Source: Limnoraphis robusta CS-951
GTDB taxonomy: Bacteria > Cyanobacteriota > Cyanobacteriia > Cyanobacteriales > Microcoleaceae
Assembly: GCF_000972705.2 (NCBI RefSeq)
Contig: NZ_LATL02000276.1
Span: 1-27,892 of the forward strand
Length of the DNA stretch: 27,892 nt
Direction: 5' to 3'
Positions within the stretch are counted from its first letter, which is position 1. Each line of letters begins with the position of its first letter. The notes under the pieces were generated by a model. It was not told the DNA's origin, searched no databases, and saw only the letters and a program-made list of their open reading frames with translations. This document shows, piece by piece, positions 25,900 through 27,892 of the stretch. Both the position numbers and the translations under genes were made by a program.

Positions 25900-26418
25900 T
25901 TAAGGGATTTGCTCAACAAATTCTCGTAAACAATGATAATCCTCTTGACTATAAGCAACTAAAATCACCTGTTCGATAGAAGTTTGAGGATTGTTATTAA
26001 AAAACTGTTGAATTTCAGTTACCGCAATTTGAGTCGCTCGTTGTAAGGGAAACCGATAAACACCCGTACTAATGCTGGGAAAAGCAATCGTTTTTACGCC
26101 ATTTTGTTGAGCTAATTTTAAACTATTGCGATAACAACTGGCTAATAATTCATCTTCATGGCGATCGCCGCCTCGCCAAACCGGGCCTACCGTATGAATC
26201 ACCCAACGACAGCGAAGATCATAACCTGCGGTAATTTTGGCTTCTCCAGTCGGACAACCCTGTAACTGACGACATTCTTGTAGTAAACGAGGGCCAGCCG
26301 CCCGATGAATCGCCCCATCAACGCCACCGCCACCCAACAAGCTTTCATTGGCGGCGTTGACAATTGCATCGACTTGTTGTTGAGTAATATCGCCTTGAAT
26401 CACTTGAATTTGAAACAT
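25900..26418 (-). CDS. Macro-domain O-acetyl-ADP-ribose deacetylase (YmdB-like)
   Basis: A 172-residue single macro domain. The ADP-ribose site is complete: GDIT (9-12), [12 protein letters not shown] (16-27, with Asn21 and Asn24), the glycine loop [16 protein letters not shown] (28-43, with Asp34) and [10 protein letters not shown] (115-124). This matches the MacroD/YmdB group, which hydrolyses O-acetyl-ADP-ribose and removes ADP-ribose from acidic residues. In E. coli YmdB also modulates RNase III; that role need not hold here. The protein is cytoplasmic, without signal or membrane segment. It diverges from the GH25 gene over 131 bases and converges on the methyltransferase gene. No ADP-ribosyltransferase toxin is next to it, so this is likely a housekeeping copy and not half of a DarTG pair. 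Confidence 0.92.
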   Translation of the reverse strand: MFQIQVIQGDITQQQVDAIVNAANESLLGGGGVDGAIHRAAGPRLLQECRQLQGCPTGEAKITAGYDLRCRWVIHTVGPVWRGGDRHEDELLASCYRNSLKLAQQNGVKTIAFPSISTGVYRFPLQRATQIAVTEIQQFFNNNPQTSIEQVILVAYSQEDYHCLREFVEQIP

Positions 26419-26549
26419 GGCTTAATGAATTAAAAATCACAAAATACTCTAGGTAAAATCTTACATCATCCTGGAGCGCAGTCTAACTCAGAGTAGGATT
26501 AGGATAACATCCGATTAATTTTCACAGCCAATTTCTAACAGCTAAATCG

Positions 26550-27842
26550 ATGAGCATTCGCGGTATTGACGTTTCTGACTATCAACCCAACGTAGACTGG
26601 AAAGCCGTTGTCGATGCTGGGATTACCTTTGCATTCATCAAAGCAACAGAGGGTGAAAGCTTTGTCGCTGAACTGTTTAACACCTACTGGAAACAAAGCA
26701 AAGCCAACGGCCTGTTACGAGGAGCATACCACTTCTTTCGACCGACTGCGAGTCCCCAAGGACAAGCTTATAACTTCCTGGCGACTGTCAAACCAGAAGC
26801 CGGAGATTTACCCCCCGTTTTAGATATCGAAACCACCGATGGTTTAGACACAGAAACGCTGTGCGATCGCGCTCAAGAGTGGATAGAGATCATCGAACGA
26901 GAAAGCGGATTTCGTCCAATTATTTACACCTATCCGGGATTTTGGCAAAGTTTAAATACTAAACGTTTTTCCGAGTATCCGTTGTGGATTGCTCATTATA
27001 CCACAGCCGAACAACCGTTAATTCCAGGCGGTTGGAAAACCTGGCTATTTTGGCAATTTACAGATAAAGGCGAAGTCACAGGTGTCAATGGTGGAGTCGA
27101 TGTTAACCTATTTGAAGTTTCCACAACAGGGGCGACTGGATCAAAAGTAGAAGATTTGCAAAGCCGATTAAAAAATCGTGGATTTGATCCAGGGTCAATT
27201 GACGGGATTTTTGGAAATGGTACCAAAACAGCAGTATCAAAGTTTCAGAAATCTATGGGATTAAGCGAAGATGGAATTGCTGATTTAAAAACCTGGACTG
27301 CGTTACTCGGTAAATTTGAATCTTCAGTGCTTCCGACACCTGAACCGACACCTGAACCGACACCGCAACCGAAGCAAGATTTAATCGCGATCTGCAAAGC
27401 CTATAAAGGAGAACCCCGTCAAAACGAAGCGTTAAAATGGTTGCAACAGCAGATTCTAAAGACAATGCTACTGGAATTTACTCGACGTTGGCGGAATCAA
27501 TCTCAACTTCCGAGTCGTTCAGTTGATCTGATTGATGTTTGTAAATATTATCGGGAATTATCCACTCAAGACGTATCTCTGCGGTGGTTACAAAGACAAA
27601 TTCCGATAGCAACTTGGGAGGAATTTGAACAAAAATGGAATCAACCTCAAGTTCCAGTCAGTCAGCCCGATATTCGCTTAGTTGACGTGTGTCAATATTA
27701 TCAAGGATCTCCCACCCAGAAAGAAGCCCTCGAATGGCTACAAACTCAAATTCCTTCAGAGACACTCTCTGAATTTGCTCAACGTTGGCGAAAACCCAAT
27801 TCTAAATCCAACTTTCTGCCGATAAGGGGTCGCCCGTTATAA
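26550..27842 (+). CDS. GH25 lysozyme with peptidoglycan-binding domain and three C-terminal repeats
   Basis: A 430-residue protein. Residues 1-190 form a glycoside hydrolase family 25 muramidase, which cleaves the MurNAc-GlcNAc bond; the catalytic-site acids are Asp7 in GIDVSDYQ and the Asp92/Glu94 pair in VLDIETTD. A PG_binding_1 domain follows (about 198-255, with LKNRGFDPGSIDGIFGNGT). Next comes a PTPEPTPEPTPQP linker (262-274). The C-terminus has three copies of a unit of about 39 residues spaced 49-50 residues apart (starting near 277, 326 and 376), with the pattern DxCxYY...Q..L.WLQ.QI....EF..RW. I do not recognise this repeat. There is no signal peptide although the substrate is outside the membrane, so export may need a holin, lysis or a non-classical route. 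The gene starts at ATG 26550 with no clear ribosome binding site. Confidence 0.9.
   Translation: MSIRGIDVSDYQPNVDWKAVVDAGITFAFIKATEGESFVAELFNTYWKQSKANGLLRGAYHFFRPTASPQGQAYNFLATVKPEAGDLPPVLDIETTDGLDTETLCDRAQEWIEIIERESGFRPIIYTYPGFWQSLNTKRFSEYPLWIAHYTTAEQPLIPGGWKTWLFWQFTDKGEVTGVNGGVDVNLFEVSTTGATGSKVEDLQSRLKNRGFDPGSIDGIFGNGTKTAVSKFQKSMGLSEDGIADLKTWTALLGKFESSVLPTPEPTPEPTPQPKQDLIAICKAYKGEPRQNEALKWLQQQILKTMLLEFTRRWRNQSQLPSRSVDLIDVCKYYRELSTQDVSLRWLQRQIPIATWEEFEQKWNQPQVPVSQPDIRLVDVCQYYQGSPTQKEALEWLQTQIPSETLSEFAQRWRKPNSKSNFLPIRGRPL
27333..27368 (+). repeat. 12-base in-frame tandem repeat (Pro-Thr-Glu linker)
   Basis: CCGACACCTGAA occurs twice and then once as CCGACACCGCAA, encoding the PTPEPTPEPTPQP linker of the GH25 protein. 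In-frame repeats of this kind can change copy number by slippage and so alter linker length. Confidence 0.75.
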
Positions 27843-27892
27843 TGGGAAGCATTTAGCGGGTGGGGAATTTTTATTAACAGAAAGCTATTTTT

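Noticed and set aside
25900..26418. Macro domain as the antitoxin (DarG) of a DarTG toxin system
   Set aside because: It is a single macro domain of YmdB type with no DarT-like ADP-ribosyltransferase gene next to it; the neighbours are a methyltransferase and a lysozyme.
26550..27842. Prophage region suggested by the GH25 lysozyme
   Set aside because: No holin, tail, capsid, integrase or att-like repeats are present in the rest of the window.

Overview
The window reads as chromosomal DNA of a cyanobacterium, most likely a filamentous Oscillatoriales-type organism. The evidence is psaK, a ferrochelatase carrying a chlorophyll-binding (CAB/Hlip) tail, a CruP-type carotenoid cyclase homologue, an NTRC-type thioredoxin reductase/thioredoxin fusion, a HetZ-family protein, and many copies of the HIP1 octamer GCGATCGC. 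Genes lie on both strands in short units with wide AT-rich spacers. I see no rRNA, tRNA, CRISPR array, transposase or integrase, so this looks like core/accessory chromosome and not a mobile island. The species call is inference.

Layout. 1-3454: a spacer, an uncatalogued 57-residue small gene with a clear terminator, a ChaN-like secreted protein, and gdhA on the minus strand. 3455-8050: a DUF4126 membrane protein, hemH, a methyltransferase, psaK and a CruP-like flavoprotein; the theme is tetrapyrrole, photosystem and pigment. 8319-12357: an orphan CUT1-type ABC ATPase with two insertions and a gyrase/topoisomerase IV A subunit that lacks the GyrA box. 12370-20239: a signalling block with a lone receiver protein, a TPR protein co-oriented with a receiver/histidine-kinase protein whose ATP site is degenerate, a PEP-CTERM surface protein, and a 1005-residue CHASE-kinase-receiver-PP2C phosphatase. 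20534-23400: a HetZ-family regulator and a WecG/TagA glycosyltransferase with a tandem C-terminal module that resembles MshEN (cyclic-di-GMP binding) repeats. 23487-27842: NTRC, a second methyltransferase, a macro-domain hydrolase, and a GH25 lysozyme with a peptidoglycan-binding domain and three copies of an unrecognised 39-residue repeat.

How they may work together. The stretch 12370-23400 could form a loose functional neighbourhood for sensing and surface behaviour: receiver and kinase proteins, a phosphatase output typical of partner switching, a PEP-CTERM exported protein, a HetZ regulator and an exopolysaccharide-type glycosyltransferase. This is a context argument only; most genes are not in tight operons. 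The strongest candidates for something not yet described are the glycosyltransferase-MshEN-like fusion, the degenerate receiver-kinase, and the triple C-terminal repeat of the lysozyme.
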